Part shown: in pieces, positions 36,061 to 46,865 of the stretch
Numbering within the stretch: the stretch's first letter is position 1
Layout of the letters: each line of letters opens with the position of its first letter
Assembly (NCBI RefSeq): GCF_048773025.1
Contig: NC_133570.1
Span: forward strand, 22,666,001 to 22,730,000
Origin: Camelus bactrianus
Lineage: Eukaryota; Chordata; Mammalia; Artiodactyla; Camelidae
DNA length: 64,000 nt
Direction of reading: 5' to 3'
Position numbers and translations under genes: made by a program
The notes under the pieces: model-generated
The model's input: only the letters and a program-made list of their open reading frames with translations
Database searches by the model: none
What the model was told of the DNA's origin: nothing

Positions 36061-38220
36061 CCCTCGCCGCCCCCCACGCCTCTCGGCGCTGGCCTTCAGT
36101 ACTCCCCTATCCCGGCTGCTCCCCCTCCTCCTCACCTTATGGACTTCTCTCTGCCCCCATCTCCTCTACCCTGGGCTTTTCACCCTCTTCTCTCCTGGCT
36201 TACTCTCAGCATCAGACCCACCTCTCTCCAGCTTCTGTACTCTCCTCTCTTCACCATTATGAAGGTCCCGTCTTCACCATTCCTTCTTGGACCATCTGAT
36301 CTTATCCACTTAGTCCCAACCCACAGCTGACCTAAATAACCCCAACTCCCGCAAGCTTCAGACCCACATCCAAGTATCCACAGGGGACGTTTCTTGGGCA
36401 TCTCATGCGGAGCACATCCAGATTGGCAGGCAGCTTCTTCCCTCTCGCCCAAAACCTGCTTCTCTTTTCTCTCTCCTACCTGGTCAGTGACTGACACCAC
36501 TATCCATCCCAGCTAGTAACGAGGTGGGTGCACCCCGGACTGCTTCCTAGCTGTCCCCTCCTAACGTCCCTCCACCGCAATCAAGCCCTGAGATCCATGA
36601 AGCATACCTGAGAACTCTAAAGAGATTTTTCACCCCCTGTTGCCAAACTTCCAGCCCTTTAACCCTAGCTGTCCCCAACACAGCAGGTGGCATTCAATTC
36701 CTCATGCTCTGATGTCAGAGAGCAAGGTGGATACAACCAAGAAGGAAGATGGTCTGGCTTGTGCATCTTGCCTCAGGATGCAGGCACACTCAGCTACACT
36801 GGGGTTCAAATCTTCATTCTGCTGCCTGTCTGTCCCCATGCAACTTCCAAAATCGAACTTGACTTTTAAATATATAGTATGTGCCTTTTTAAAAACAGGA
36901 CAGAAAAAAACAGGACAAGCATCCTTTGAGAGGTCAGACAGACCTCTGATTAACACCCCCATCATGATATGCTTTTTTCTTTTTTCTTTTTTTTTTTTTT
37001 TTTTGTATATTTTTAAGTGTATTGTGCCAGGCACTGCCAAGAGAAAAAACATAAACTGCCTGGTCCCTGCCCTCAGGGGCTCTGGGTCTAAAGAGGGCTT
37101 CAGCCACAGGGAGAAAATGGTGATCTAATAGGCTCTTGTGGAAGAACATTGGATGCCCAGGGAAGGCTTCCCCTAGGAGGGAACATTTGAGCAGAGCCCT
37201 GAGTCCACAAGCCCCTCCCAGAAAGGGCAGGAGACAGTTGCATGGGGATCTGCGGCCAGTGGAGACACAGTCTGCCTGGGAGAAAGGGGTGGCCATCTCT
37301 AGCCATGGCACCTGGAGCCAAGAGGAAGGGAGGTCAGGCCCCAAGTCAGGTGACCTTAGGATGGAGGAACCCCAAGGGCTCAGGCCTAGGATGCAGAGGA
37401 GTGTGTGTCATTGTCCCCATCCTCCCCAGGATGTCAAGTCTTCTATCCCCATTGTGAGGGTAAGTCTAGTGTCCCTGCGTGCTCAGCCATTGGTGAGGGG
37501 TACCCTAAATGCCCATCTGGAGACCTGGATCTCCTCTCAAGGAGACAGGCTTGAATGATTGTCACTGGGCACATAAAAATCTTTTGCGTCTGGTTCTGAT
37601 GCTGGAGGTGGCCCTGCAAACATGCCTGGGGGCCAGGCTCCTTGGCAGTTCAGCTCCAAGCCCCCCAGTTGCAGCTGTGGGCATGCCAGGCACCTCACAG
37701 TCCTTCCTGCAGGCTCAGGGCAGCATATGTCCCTGTAAGAGAATAAGTGGGCAGAATTGGAGGGCATGACCTGCAGGCTTCATATCCCAAGTCCACTGGC
37801 CACCTCCGGTGCTGCTTCCCAAGACCCCAAGAGAACATTCTCTCCAGAGCCTGACCCTCCCCAGGCCTTCAAGGAGGGCTGGGTCCAGTGCAAGTCTACG
37901 TAGTCAAGTTTGAGCTGGGTCTGAGCCAGGTCCAGACAGACCCTGTGTGCAAAGCAGTGGGCCTCTCTTTCTCCCCAGGGTCGTGACCAAACCTGGGGCC
38001 CCCAGGCTTACCTGGGAGCTGGTTTCAAAGGTCCTTTCCAAACCACGGCTTTTCTGAGTCTGGGGCCTCTGCCCTCACCTATCCAGCCACGACCCTGATG
38101 GAGAGCTTGGGGGATGATGCCATGATGGCTGAGCTCTGCACTTGCGCCTAATTGCTGGGAAGTGGAGTGAGGCGGCAAGCCTCCCTGCCCCCAGGCCCTG
38201 TGGGTGGGTGGTGGGCTGGG
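36061..38220. other. Intergenic region below the miRNA cluster
   Basis: No gene recognised. It holds a T-rich tract at about 36970-37000. At about 37020-37240 is a stretch resembling an ancient repeat ('gtgccaggcactgccaag', 'gaacatttgagcagagccc', L2-like on the minus strand). The downstream part of the miRNA primary transcript may run through here. Confidence 0.5.
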
Positions 38221-38300
38221 CCTGACTGATGCCCTTTCATCATTGCACTGCCTGCCAGTGGCCCACAGTAGTGCAACAGGGAAAGAGTGTCAGGCAGGCC
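38221..38300 (-). ncRNA. MIR130B: miR-130b precursor hairpin
   Basis: The minus strand folds into a hairpin whose 3' arm carries the miR-130b-3p sequence (38229-38250, seed AGUGCAA) and whose 5' arm carries miR-130b-5p (38268-38288, beginning ACUCUUUCCC). The mature arms match the sequences I know for human miR-130b; the loop differs. miR-130b represses growth and metabolism targets through the miR-130/301 seed. It lies about 250 bases downstream of miR-301b in the same orientation, so both are likely cut from one primary transcript. Confidence 0.96.
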
Positions 38301-38547
38301 TGCCAGTGCCTCTCCTGGTGGTCGGTGGTGGTGGGGCTCTGAGACCTGGAATGCAGGCCCACTAGGGCGGGGCCTCTGCCTGGGGGAAGGGTGCCCTCTG
38401 ACCCCAGAGGCCCAGGCCTGGCCAGGATCTCAAGTTTCCATGGAGAAGTGAGTAAGCTGGGCAGGGGGGAGGGGAGGGACTGCAGGTCCAGGGGCCTGGT
38501 CTGGGGAGGGGAACTGGTAGTGTGGGGGAGTGGGGGTCCCTCAAGGC

Positions 38548-38625
38548 TGGTCCCAGATGCTTTGACAATATCATTGCACTGCTTCTCAAAGCACAGTAGT
38601 GCAACCTCGTCAGAGCACCTGCGGC
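38548..38625 (-). ncRNA. MIR301B: miR-301b precursor hairpin
   Basis: A 78-base hairpin on the minus strand. The 3' arm holds miR-301b-3p (38559-38581, seed AGUGCAA, distinguished by the GAUAUUGUC segment) and the 5' arm holds miR-301b-5p (38595-38616, GCUCUGACGAGG). Apart from a base in the loop it matches the human precursor as I recall it. It shares the seed with miR-130b. Confidence 0.96.
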
Positions 38626-38799
38626 TAGCAGGGGGAAGCCCCCACAGCCCCCAATACACCCAGAATGGGAAGCTCAACCATGAGTTGGGTGGGGCAAGGG
38701 GTCCATTCCTAGACATCAGAGTGGAGAGAGGGATTTCAGCGGAGCTGCGGTCCTCGGGGTCCTTAGGACCCCAGGGCAGCCGGACCGTCCCCAGCACCC

Positions 38800-39760
38800 T
38801 CCAGACTGAGGTAGAGACCCCAGACTGAGGGACACTCCAACTCTGGGGCGGGAGTGGACCAAGGAAAGGGCGTACACACAAAGGAGAGGGGCCCGCGCTC
38901 CACCGCTGTCCGAAGACCCCTCTGGCCAGCAGCGGGTGTGGGTACAGCCCGACCACCCTGCACTGTCCCTCGGCCCGGGGCTGCGGGAGAAGAAGGGTGG
39001 CCCCTGCAGGCTCAGGGTCCTCATCCCTGGTCCCTGGCCCCTGGCCCCTAACTTAGGCTCCGCATTCTGTCTCAACAGATTCCCTACCCGGCAGCCCAGA
39101 GCGGAGAAGAGAAACGGGGAGCTCCCTGCTCTTCTGGAGTCCCCTGCCCATAGGAGGACCCCGGGGTCCCGGCTGCGCCCCTCCACACCGCCTGCTGGGT
39201 AGGGCGGCCCTGCCCGCGCCCCCACCTCGGACCCACTACTTACGCGGCCTGACGCCCTTTCTGCCCCAGGCCCGGGCAGGTCTCGGAAGGTTGCGGGGAG
39301 AGGTCGGACCGAGTTCCGCCCGCATCGTCCCCCAGGACCACCCTGCACCTCGTGGCGCCCTCTCGCAGCCGGCTCCATCTTTAACTCGCTGACAGGCGGC
39401 GGCCCGGCCCCCGGCTCCTTAGCATAGCGCCACGCTCATTGGCCGGCGCCGGCGGGGCCTCGCCTCCCGCACGCCCATTGGCTGAGGCCGGAGCGATTTC
39501 AAAATAGCCTGCGGGCCCGGATTGGCCCGGAGCAGGCTGAGGCTGCGGCTCCGCGGTTTTAACAATGAGTTCTACAAACACTTTCTCCCCATTCATAACT
39601 TATCAAAAGGAACTTTGCCCGCCTTTTCACAGCTCCAGCCTCCGCATGTTTTCCGCTGCGCGGGCGAGCGCACTTGGAAGCCCGGTGGGGGGCGCCGGCC
39701 GCGCGGCCAAGCCCGCTGGGGAGGGGGCTGCGACTCAACGAAAATGCCCAGACCCCCGGT
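38800..39760 (-). promoter_or_regulatory. CpG-dense promoter, probably for the miR-301b/130b primary transcript
   Basis: On the minus strand there are three CCAAT boxes (at 39521-39525, 39477-39481 and 39438-39442, spaced 44 and 39 bases) and a CHR-like TTTGAA (39498-39503) between the first two. A strong 5' splice site GTAAGTAG begins at 39243. A first exon from somewhere below 39440 to 39244, with the miRNA hairpins in its intron, would fit. Paired NF-Y sites with a CHR are typical of cell-cycle promoters. The promoter assignment is inference from position. Confidence 0.6.
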
Positions 39761-42085
39761 CAAGCCCATCTCGGTAGGACTGCAGGCTACCTCGTTTCGC
39801 GAACTGAAATAGCTCCCTGTTCCTCCTGGATGGCACATTCGGCTCCAGTGGGCTTTCTGGTGGGGGCAGCCCCTTTCCCCACTCGACTCCACCGTATCAC
39901 TCGACTTGACCCAAGTGTGATTTGTCTGAAGCCACCGTGTAGGCCTCGGCTGCCGGCCCTGGTCCTGGAGCCTCTGGAGCTTTGTGGATCTGTGGGAAGT
40001 ACGAGGAAGGGGGCGTCACTTGGGTCCCTGCGTGATTATGGATAAGCATCCATTAAGTGCTAACCCGGGGTTGATGACCCGGAGGAAAGTACACGGCCCT
40101 CCACCCCACGCCACGCCCGCGCGGCCTTCACATAGTTGCAGTGTGTGTGTGTTGGGCGTTGGGGGGCGTTGCTTAGGCTACTGTGAATCTTGGCCCCCTA
40201 CTCTTTTTTTCTCTCAGTCCAGTGGCTGAGAGCAAATGTTTTGGAGGCAGACAGAGCAGTTTAAATAGAATGGATTGGTTGCCTCCTCTGTGAAATTAAG
40301 ATGATAATTGATCATGCTTCAAAGGGTGGCTGTCAGGAGTAAATGGATGCTGTGTAAATTGCTGGCCCAGTGCCTGGCACATATATACTCTTCAATAAAG
40401 GACAGCTCTTCTGCTGCCACTGGTCTTGTCTTGCATTCTGCCTAGATCCACCTCACCTACTCCTGCAGCTTCTGCCTTGCTTCCCCAAGGATTTCTATAT
40501 GCTGTGCACTGTTGGATTCTGCTCTTAATCAACACTCCTCACTCTTGTGTGGGTGACAGTAGGGAGGTAATAGAGGCAGAAGTGGGCTCTTACAGTCAGG
40601 AGGGGTCAGGGATGGACCAGAGGAGTGCCCCTTGGATTGGAAGTGTGGTCCATGCTGCCTGTGTTCTACCTACATCCCCTTGGCACTCACCTCTATGGAA
40701 AGTATGCTCCCTACCAGCATCTGCGGCTCTGCCTGAGGGCTACATTCCGGCTGTAGAATATAGGGCAAGTGGAAAGTGCTGCAGAGGAATCCCCCCCCCC
40801 CACCTGCGTAGCAGCCAGTGGAAGAAAATATTTTGCTTGTATAAGTACCCAGCCCTGCTTTTTTGCCCTTCAGTTGGAATAACTTTGATGCGTGTTCTAC
40901 ATAGGGTCACAGAGCTCCCCAGTGGGATTAATCTTCAGTTGCCCACAAAAGTGACTTGCTCAGTAATGCAATCTTCACTGGCTGCAGCCCCACTCCTCTG
41001 CCCCCGTGTTTTCTGCTTGCACTCCTGTCTCAGGTCAGGTGAGTAATGGGAGAGAAGTGTAGACTTGTAGACAATGATCAAGAGGTCTAAGCAGAGCAGG
41101 AACTCACAGGGGAGAGGTCAGAGGAGTGAAGAGCCTAATCATGAACCTCCTGCCCTCAGGTCCCACCATTGGCTAGAGCTTTTCTCCCACCCCCTAAGGG
41201 CAACTGATTTCTCAAAAGTGAGGTGCTCTGCCCACCCTTCTCCAAGGTCCTTCCAAACAGCTGCTACTCCCAGGCTTTCCTTGGTCTCTCTTAATCTCAT
41301 TCAGGAAAGTGGCACCCTCTACCCGAGCTGTTCCTGGAAGCTCCTAGGACTGTAATCTCCACCATGACCTCTAGAGGTCACCCAAGCACCAGCAAAACTA
41401 CTATGACCTGCCTTTATCAGGCCCACCCATTTATAGTTCCTTTCTCTAAATTGCAGTGCTTTGCTGGCTCAAACTGTGCCTCTTCTTCCAGGAAGCCTTC
41501 TCAGATGTCAGTTCTTTGCAATTATCTTCCCTTGCAGTATTTCTTGAAGTTCTGTTAGGGCTTCAAGATTTTGAAGGATCGTAGTGGAGCCTAAGATACC
41601 ACAGGCCTGAGCAGGCTGGGTGTAGGGGTTGCCATTTGCACCAAGAATGAATCTGTGGTGGAAAGTGCCAGCAGATGGGCAGAGTCCTGGCCTGGTGCTT
41701 GGTCAAAGGCAAGTGTCAAAGACTGCCATAACTGCGAGGGGAGGGGTAACAGGGGGAGGGGGAGTGTCTCAAGGGATGAGGGGGCTAGAGAGCTTGTGTT
41801 CATCCCAGCTAGTAAGGAGCTGGGCTCTGGCTATTCTGCTGAGGCCCCAGCCCTTATCAGGAAGGTTCGAGATGCTCAGGGGCTGGGGAACTGGGCAGTG
41901 TTGCCATCAGACCATCTGAGGGTGGAGGGGGGATTGTGATGGCCCTGGACAGTGTTGAGAAAAGCATCAGAGAGGGCTCAAGGTGTTCAGCTCCCAGCTG
42001 TGATGGAGACAGAGGATGTGCCCTGTAGAAGACATGTTGAAGCAGGCTGGTACCTCCTGTCACCCCCAGGCTCACAGCAAAATGC
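39761..42085. other. Intergenic region between the miRNA promoter and the SDF2L1 3' end
   Basis: Contains a MIR-like fragment at about 40250-40410 ('cagtgcctggcacatat') and an L2-like fragment at about 41395-41560 ('cttccaggaagccttctc'). No gene is recognised. Confidence 0.55.
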
Positions 42086-42103
42086 AACCACAGACCAACA
42101 TTC

Positions 42104-42109
42104 TTTAAT
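42104..42109 (-). terminator. SDF2L1 poly(A) signal ATTAAA
   Basis: The ATTAAA variant on the minus strand, about 110 bases after the SDF2L1 stop codon. Confidence 0.65.
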
Positions 42110-42215
42110 CATAAAGGCACTTGAGAACCAGAACCCCTACAAACCCAAAGTCTCCCATAAGCGTGGCCCTGCAGATGACCCACCCTACTGCCCTCCGTCC
42201 AGCCATCCATGACAC

Positions 42216-44045
42216 TCAGAGTTCATCGTGAGCCGCAGAGGGATCCGCGCTGGGCTTGATGAAGATGCCTTCCATGGCCTTCCACCGATTGTGCGTGTTG
42301 GCGCTGGGCATGCCGTGCACCTCGTGTTGCCCGTGGATGGGGCTCCCGTACTGCTCACCAGTGACTGACAGGAACACAGAGGTGCCCACGTGCTGGAAGC
42401 GCACAGCAGCCTCCCGTTCCCAGTGCTGCCCTGAGCAGCGCACCGTCCACAGGTCCAGGTGGTCACCCTCGCCGTCCTCCCCAAAGGCGCTCACCTCCTG
42501 TGGGTGCAGGGCGTGGGACGGCAGTGGTCACTACAGAGGACACACCGAGTTCCCTGTGGTCACTTGCCTGGCAGCTGTACTCACACCCAGGGGCCTTGCT
42601 GGCACCTCTCTGAACCTCAGCTTCCACAGCTGCAAAATGGGATACCACAACCCCCACCCCCAGCACCCAGGTATCCCCCCCAACACGGTCTCTTCAAACA
42701 CATGAATATCACACCTCATCTGTCTGGCCAGTGCCCACTGGCCCCTACAGAGCCAAGACTCCCCCCTCTCTTCTCCTCTGGGTTCCTCCTGTCCTAACCC
42801 TCTGAGCCTCATTCATTAAGTCAAACCCCTCAGGCCGACAGTCAGGGTTCTATTTATCTCATACTTTTTCTTCTGATTACCGCACACGCACACCCGAAGC
42901 AGCCTCTCTGGTCCAGCCCTACCTCCCACACAGTTCCAACGATCTCCACACACAAGCTTTTCCCCAGGCCTGGAAAGACACTCTCCTCTCTGTGGCTTGG
43001 AGGACTCCTGCTCATCCTTCCAGGCCTAGCACGGAAGTTCCTCCTCCCCTGCCCCGTTTCCCATTCTTCACCCCAAGGGCACGTGGATCCCCTCCCGAGT
43101 CCAACTCGCCCCAAGGAGTGGAGCTAACAAGCCAGATGACGCTTCCTGTCGTGTCCCCGCTAGGCTGAGAGCTCCAGGGGCCAGACCCTGGTGCAGTCAC
43201 CTCCGTGTCCCCAGAGGGGGCGCTCGGCAAACACTTCTGACGTGAAATTCCCATCTCACAGAGAACCCTGAGGCTCCGAGCAGGTGCCCAGGCCCTCACA
43301 CACTCACCAGGGGCTCACCTGATTGTTGGACAGCGGCGACAGGAAGTGATGCGTGTGCAGGTTCTTGCCGGTGAGTACATGCGTCAGCCGCACAGCCTGC
43401 CCACAGCGCACCGGGGACCCGCGCGGACACCCGCCCTCCGAGCCGCCGCGTATCCGCCAGTAACTATTGGCGTCGTCGGACGCCTCCACGCCGGTTACCG
43501 ACTGCTGTCCGCTGCCTGGGGGACGACACCCAACCCCCGAGGTCGCTGTCAACGCGGGTACTCCGACCCTCAGCCCAGACACCATCCGCTTTCCTGGACA
43601 ACCTCAACCCTGGGACCCAACAGCTCCCCCAGGTCCCGCGGAGCCCCCGCCGGACTCCAAGCCCCTTGGCCCGGCAGCTCCAGGAATATTTCCCGACAAC
43701 ACCCTCGAGCTGCCAGCCTGTTCCCCTAGGCCCCCAACTACTACAACCCCTGATGAACCCCACCCCCAGCCCTTGGCCCGCACACCCCTGAGCCCACCCC
43801 GCGGTCAGACCCCCAGCCCCGGGCCGCCCCTGGGATGCCGCAGCCCCGGCCTGCGCACCGGATCCGTATTTGATGTCGTGCGAGTGCAGCCGCACTCGGT
43901 GCTGCGTGTTGAACAACTTCAGCACCGACCCGCAGGTCACGAGCTCCGCGCCGATCTTGGTGGCACAGCTGCCCGGCACCGAGAGCGCCAGCAGCAGTCC
44001 CAGCAGCGCCGGTCCAGCAGCTCCGCCGCTGCCCGCGCTCCACAT
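42216..44045 (-). CDS. SDF2L1: SDF2L1, ER-resident MIR-domain protein (three exons)
   Basis: Exons 43859-44045, 43319-43515 and 42216-42497 join in phase to 221 residues, the family length. The start MWSAG is chosen because an N-terminal signal peptide follows at once (LLGLLLALSVPGSC, roughly residues 14-28). An in-frame upstream ATG at 44357 would bury this signal. Three MIR repeats follow (residues about 33-205; landmarks LVTCGSVLKL, QAVRLTHVLTGKNLHTHHF, VRFQHVGTSVFLSVTGEQYG). The C-terminus is HDEL, an ER-retrieval signal. SDF2L1 works in the ER lumen with the Hsp40 ERdj3 and the BiP chaperone system and is induced by ER stress. An ERSE-II-like site upstream fits this. Confidence 0.97.
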
Positions 44046-44350
44046 CGCCCCGACAGGGCTCCGGCAACTCGGCCCCCGGCCGCTTCCGTCTCCGCCGCAG
44101 GCCAATCCGGCTCTGACAGAGCCCGCCGCGGCAGCCAATCGTAGGCCCGCAGGGCGCTCAGCCTGCACTGCCATTGGGTCCTCATGGAGGGGACCCGCCC
44201 CCCAGCTTTCGAGAGTGGCTTCTGGGAGGGGGCTGGAGACACGAGGAGGGTTTTGACTGGTCCACGCTTCCGAGGACTCGCCAATGAATATCAAGCTAAG
44301 ACTGGGGCGGTGCCCAGCAGAGGGAGAGCAGCTGCGAGCCGCTGCAGGTG
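43860..44350 (-). promoter_or_regulatory. SDF2L1 promoter with CCAAT boxes and ERSE-II-like site
   Basis: CpG-rich sequence around exon 1. CCAAT-type sequences occur near 44101, 44135, 44172 and 44281, in both orientations. The segment ACTGGTCCACG at 44256-44266 differs by one base from the ER stress element II (ATTGG-N-CCACG) bound by ATF6, XBP1 and NF-Y. It sits about 215 bases upstream of the start codon. Confidence 0.6.
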
Positions 44351-45284
44351 AGGGCACCCCTCCCGCGGGCGCTGGGCCCCCTACAGCCGGCTCACCTGAC
44401 TCACCTGTTCATGAAGCCCCTTAATCCTAGATCCCCAGGCCCTTAATCATGGTCTTTCCTTCGGACCCTGAGCCCGCAGCTGCACGGTTTTGAGTTTGCT
44501 CGACCGCTAGATTATGTGGTCACAAGCGCACGCGTCTCAAGCATTCAGTCACCTGGCCCTTCAGTCCCTGGATCCCGGGATTAACTCATCCCTCAGTTAC
44601 ATGGACATTGCCCCCTCTCTGACACTGGGTCACCTCAGCTCCTGGACCTTGGGGTTTCTAGATTCACTGTGCCACTCACTGACCCCTTCCAGGGCAGAAT
44701 CTCATGGTCACTAGGCTCTTGGACAGCAGAGGGCAGCAGGCATCTGTGGTGTAGAGGATAGTGGCGGTGCTCACCAGAAGCCCTCAAGCTATCTTGGAAA
44801 CCTGGAGCCCTGGGAGACCAAATGACTGTGAACCAAGCCTGGTCACTGGGTGTCCCAGGTTTCTGACTCACTGCCTTCTCAGAGGACTGTCAGCCCAGCT
44901 TCACGGGGGGTGGGAAACTTACACCACTATTTATTCATTCGTGGAACATTCATTCCTGGCCCAGGAACTGGCTCTGGGCTACGTTACCCAGTTGGCTGAC
45001 TACCTGTGTGCTTGGGGCACCCACAAAGCAGGGAGAAAAATTCATGTTTAATTAAATCATCCAGAATCTTGCAATCAGAAAATCCAGAGTGGAGCCATTT
45101 TAATTACAGCAATGGGTTATTTGTGGGGGGGTTGTGTTTATTGTCTTCAGTTTGAATTCCACATGGGAGAAGATGTTTTGATCTTTCCAGCACTTTGAGT
45201 GTCTAAAATGCTCATGGTGCGGCCTGGATTTGGTAAATCTTGTGCTTGAGTGGCCTCCAATCCAGGGCAGAGGAGCCAGAGCAC
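44351..45284. other. Region upstream of SDF2L1, no gene seen
   Basis: Single-copy-looking sequence with short AT-rich parts. No coding sequence is recognised. Confidence 0.5.
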
Positions 45285-45660
45285 AATCTGAATGTGTCCT
45301 CTCAGGCACACCAACAAGCATCTCAAACTTAGAATGTTCAAAGCAGAATTCCTGGTCTCCTCCCTCAAACTGCTCCTCTCCAGGCTTCCAAGTCTCAGCA
45401 ATGGTGCCTCCAGAAGTTACTCAAGCCCAAGACCTGGAATTCATCTTTGATTCTTTAGCACATTCCTCACATCTACCCCAACAGATCTTGATGGCTGTGA
45501 CTCCAAAACAGATTGTGAGCCATCTCTCCTGTGGCCCCCAACACCACCCTAATCCAAGCCACACCATCTCCCCTTCAGATGTCTACCAGCACTTCCTCAA
45601 AGATTTCCCTGCTTCTGATACTCAGCCCTCCCCACAAGACATTCTCCACACAGGAAAGTG
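45285..45660 (+). repeat. L2 LINE fragment
   Basis: Carries L2 phrases in order: 'catctcaaacttagaatg', 'tactcaagcccaagacctgg' and 'atcttgatggctgtgactcc'. It is ancient and diverged. Confidence 0.7.
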
Positions 45661-45679
45661 ATCTTAAAAAGTACAAATC

Positions 45680-45820
45680 AAACTATATTCAGTATCTTGC
45701 AGTAACCTACCATGAAAAGGAATATGGAAATGAATATTTGTATGTATCTGATTGAAACATAATGCTGTACACAAGAAATTGACACAACACTGTAAACTGA
45801 CTATACCTCAATTAAAAAAA
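45680..45820 (+). repeat. L1 LINE 3' end
   Basis: The tail type 'tattcagtatcttgcagtaa' ... 'gactatacctcaattaaaa' matches the L1 ends at 31276 and 1065. Confidence 0.75.
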
Positions 45821-46179
45821 AAATCAGATCACACTGGGTGCCAATGGCTTCCCATTGCACATGGGACCAGAGAATGGGCAGGATATGAACGGTAATCTCT
45901 GACAGGCAAAGAAAGGGTTCCAAGTGCAGCAGAGACCCCAGAATTGGAGTCGGGGAAGCCAACATGGCTCTCCCTTGAGGCTCTGGAACCTCATGGCTTC
46001 TCTCAGCTGTTCATTATCCTGTCTGCCCCTGCTCACCCCATGGACAGATGCTCAGGGCCCTCCACCTGGAGGCCACAGTTCCTCTGCAGATTCAGATTCT
46101 CAAGGGAGGAGGTGATGGACTCAAGCTGGTCCCAGGCACTACTCAGGGTACAGTCTACAGGGGAGGAGGAGTGGTAGCT

Positions 46180-46680
46180 AGTCTCCAAATATGCCATCTA
46201 ACAATTCCCTCCCACCCCTGTGGGTGTGAGCTGCCCTTCTCATCAAGCTGCGGAGTCCTTTTCCCATTCCCTTGAATCTGGGCAAGCATTACAATTCGCT
46301 TGGACCAGAAGAACGCCACAAAAGTGCTGTTTGGGGACATCCAAGCACAGGCTGCCACAGGGGTGGTGGTTCTTTCTTCCTCCCTCTAGAAAGACAATTC
46401 CTGCCCATGCTGTACAAATGTGCAGACCAGACAGACCACTGAACGGCCACGGGCAACAGGGAGAGAGTCGCTGGAAGGGGAGAGGCCATGTGGGATGTTC
46501 CAGCCTCAGCCTGGCCCCCAGCTGAAAGCAGCAACCCCACCCCATCCCCCACAAACTACTCTGGCTACACCCCTGCCAGTTGAGGCTATCAAACCGCAGT
46601 ACCATTACAAATGATGATTTTGTTGGAAGCCACTTAAGTCTTGGTTTGCTACACAGTAACAGATGCCTGGAACAGAAGCT
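46180..46680 (+). mobile_element. MLT1-type LTR fossil (ERVL-MaLR family)
   Basis: The end 'ggaagccacttaagtc' ... 'gctacacagtaacagat' and the 'ctcccacccctgtgggtg' beginning resemble MLT1 solitary LTRs. It is broken, diverged and ancient, probably predating the split of placental orders. No internal part or coding sequence is seen with it. Confidence 0.55.
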
Positions 46681-46865
46681 AAGGTGAGCTGTCTCTAGCA
46701 TCACATTCCAAGGATGCCCAAAGGGGCTGCTCCCACCCCAGGGACTGTCGGTCTCTAGACATGTGCCTCTGAGGTGGGGGCGGGCGCAAATGCTCTTCTT
46801 CTTCCTTGAGAGTCCAGGCAGCGAAATGCAGAAGCAAGTGGGTATTGGATGTGCCAATCAACTAT

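Noticed and set aside
38716-39378. A 220-codon minus-strand frame in the CpG region above the miRNAs
   Set aside because: Low-complexity, GC-driven translation that crosses a strong splice donor. Only the short part before the donor was kept as a speculative micropeptide.
44101-44290. A classical ERSE (CCAAT-N9-CCACG) in the SDF2L1 promoter
   Set aside because: None of the CCAAT boxes has CCACG at the required nine-base spacing in either orientation. Only the ERSE-II-like site is supportable.
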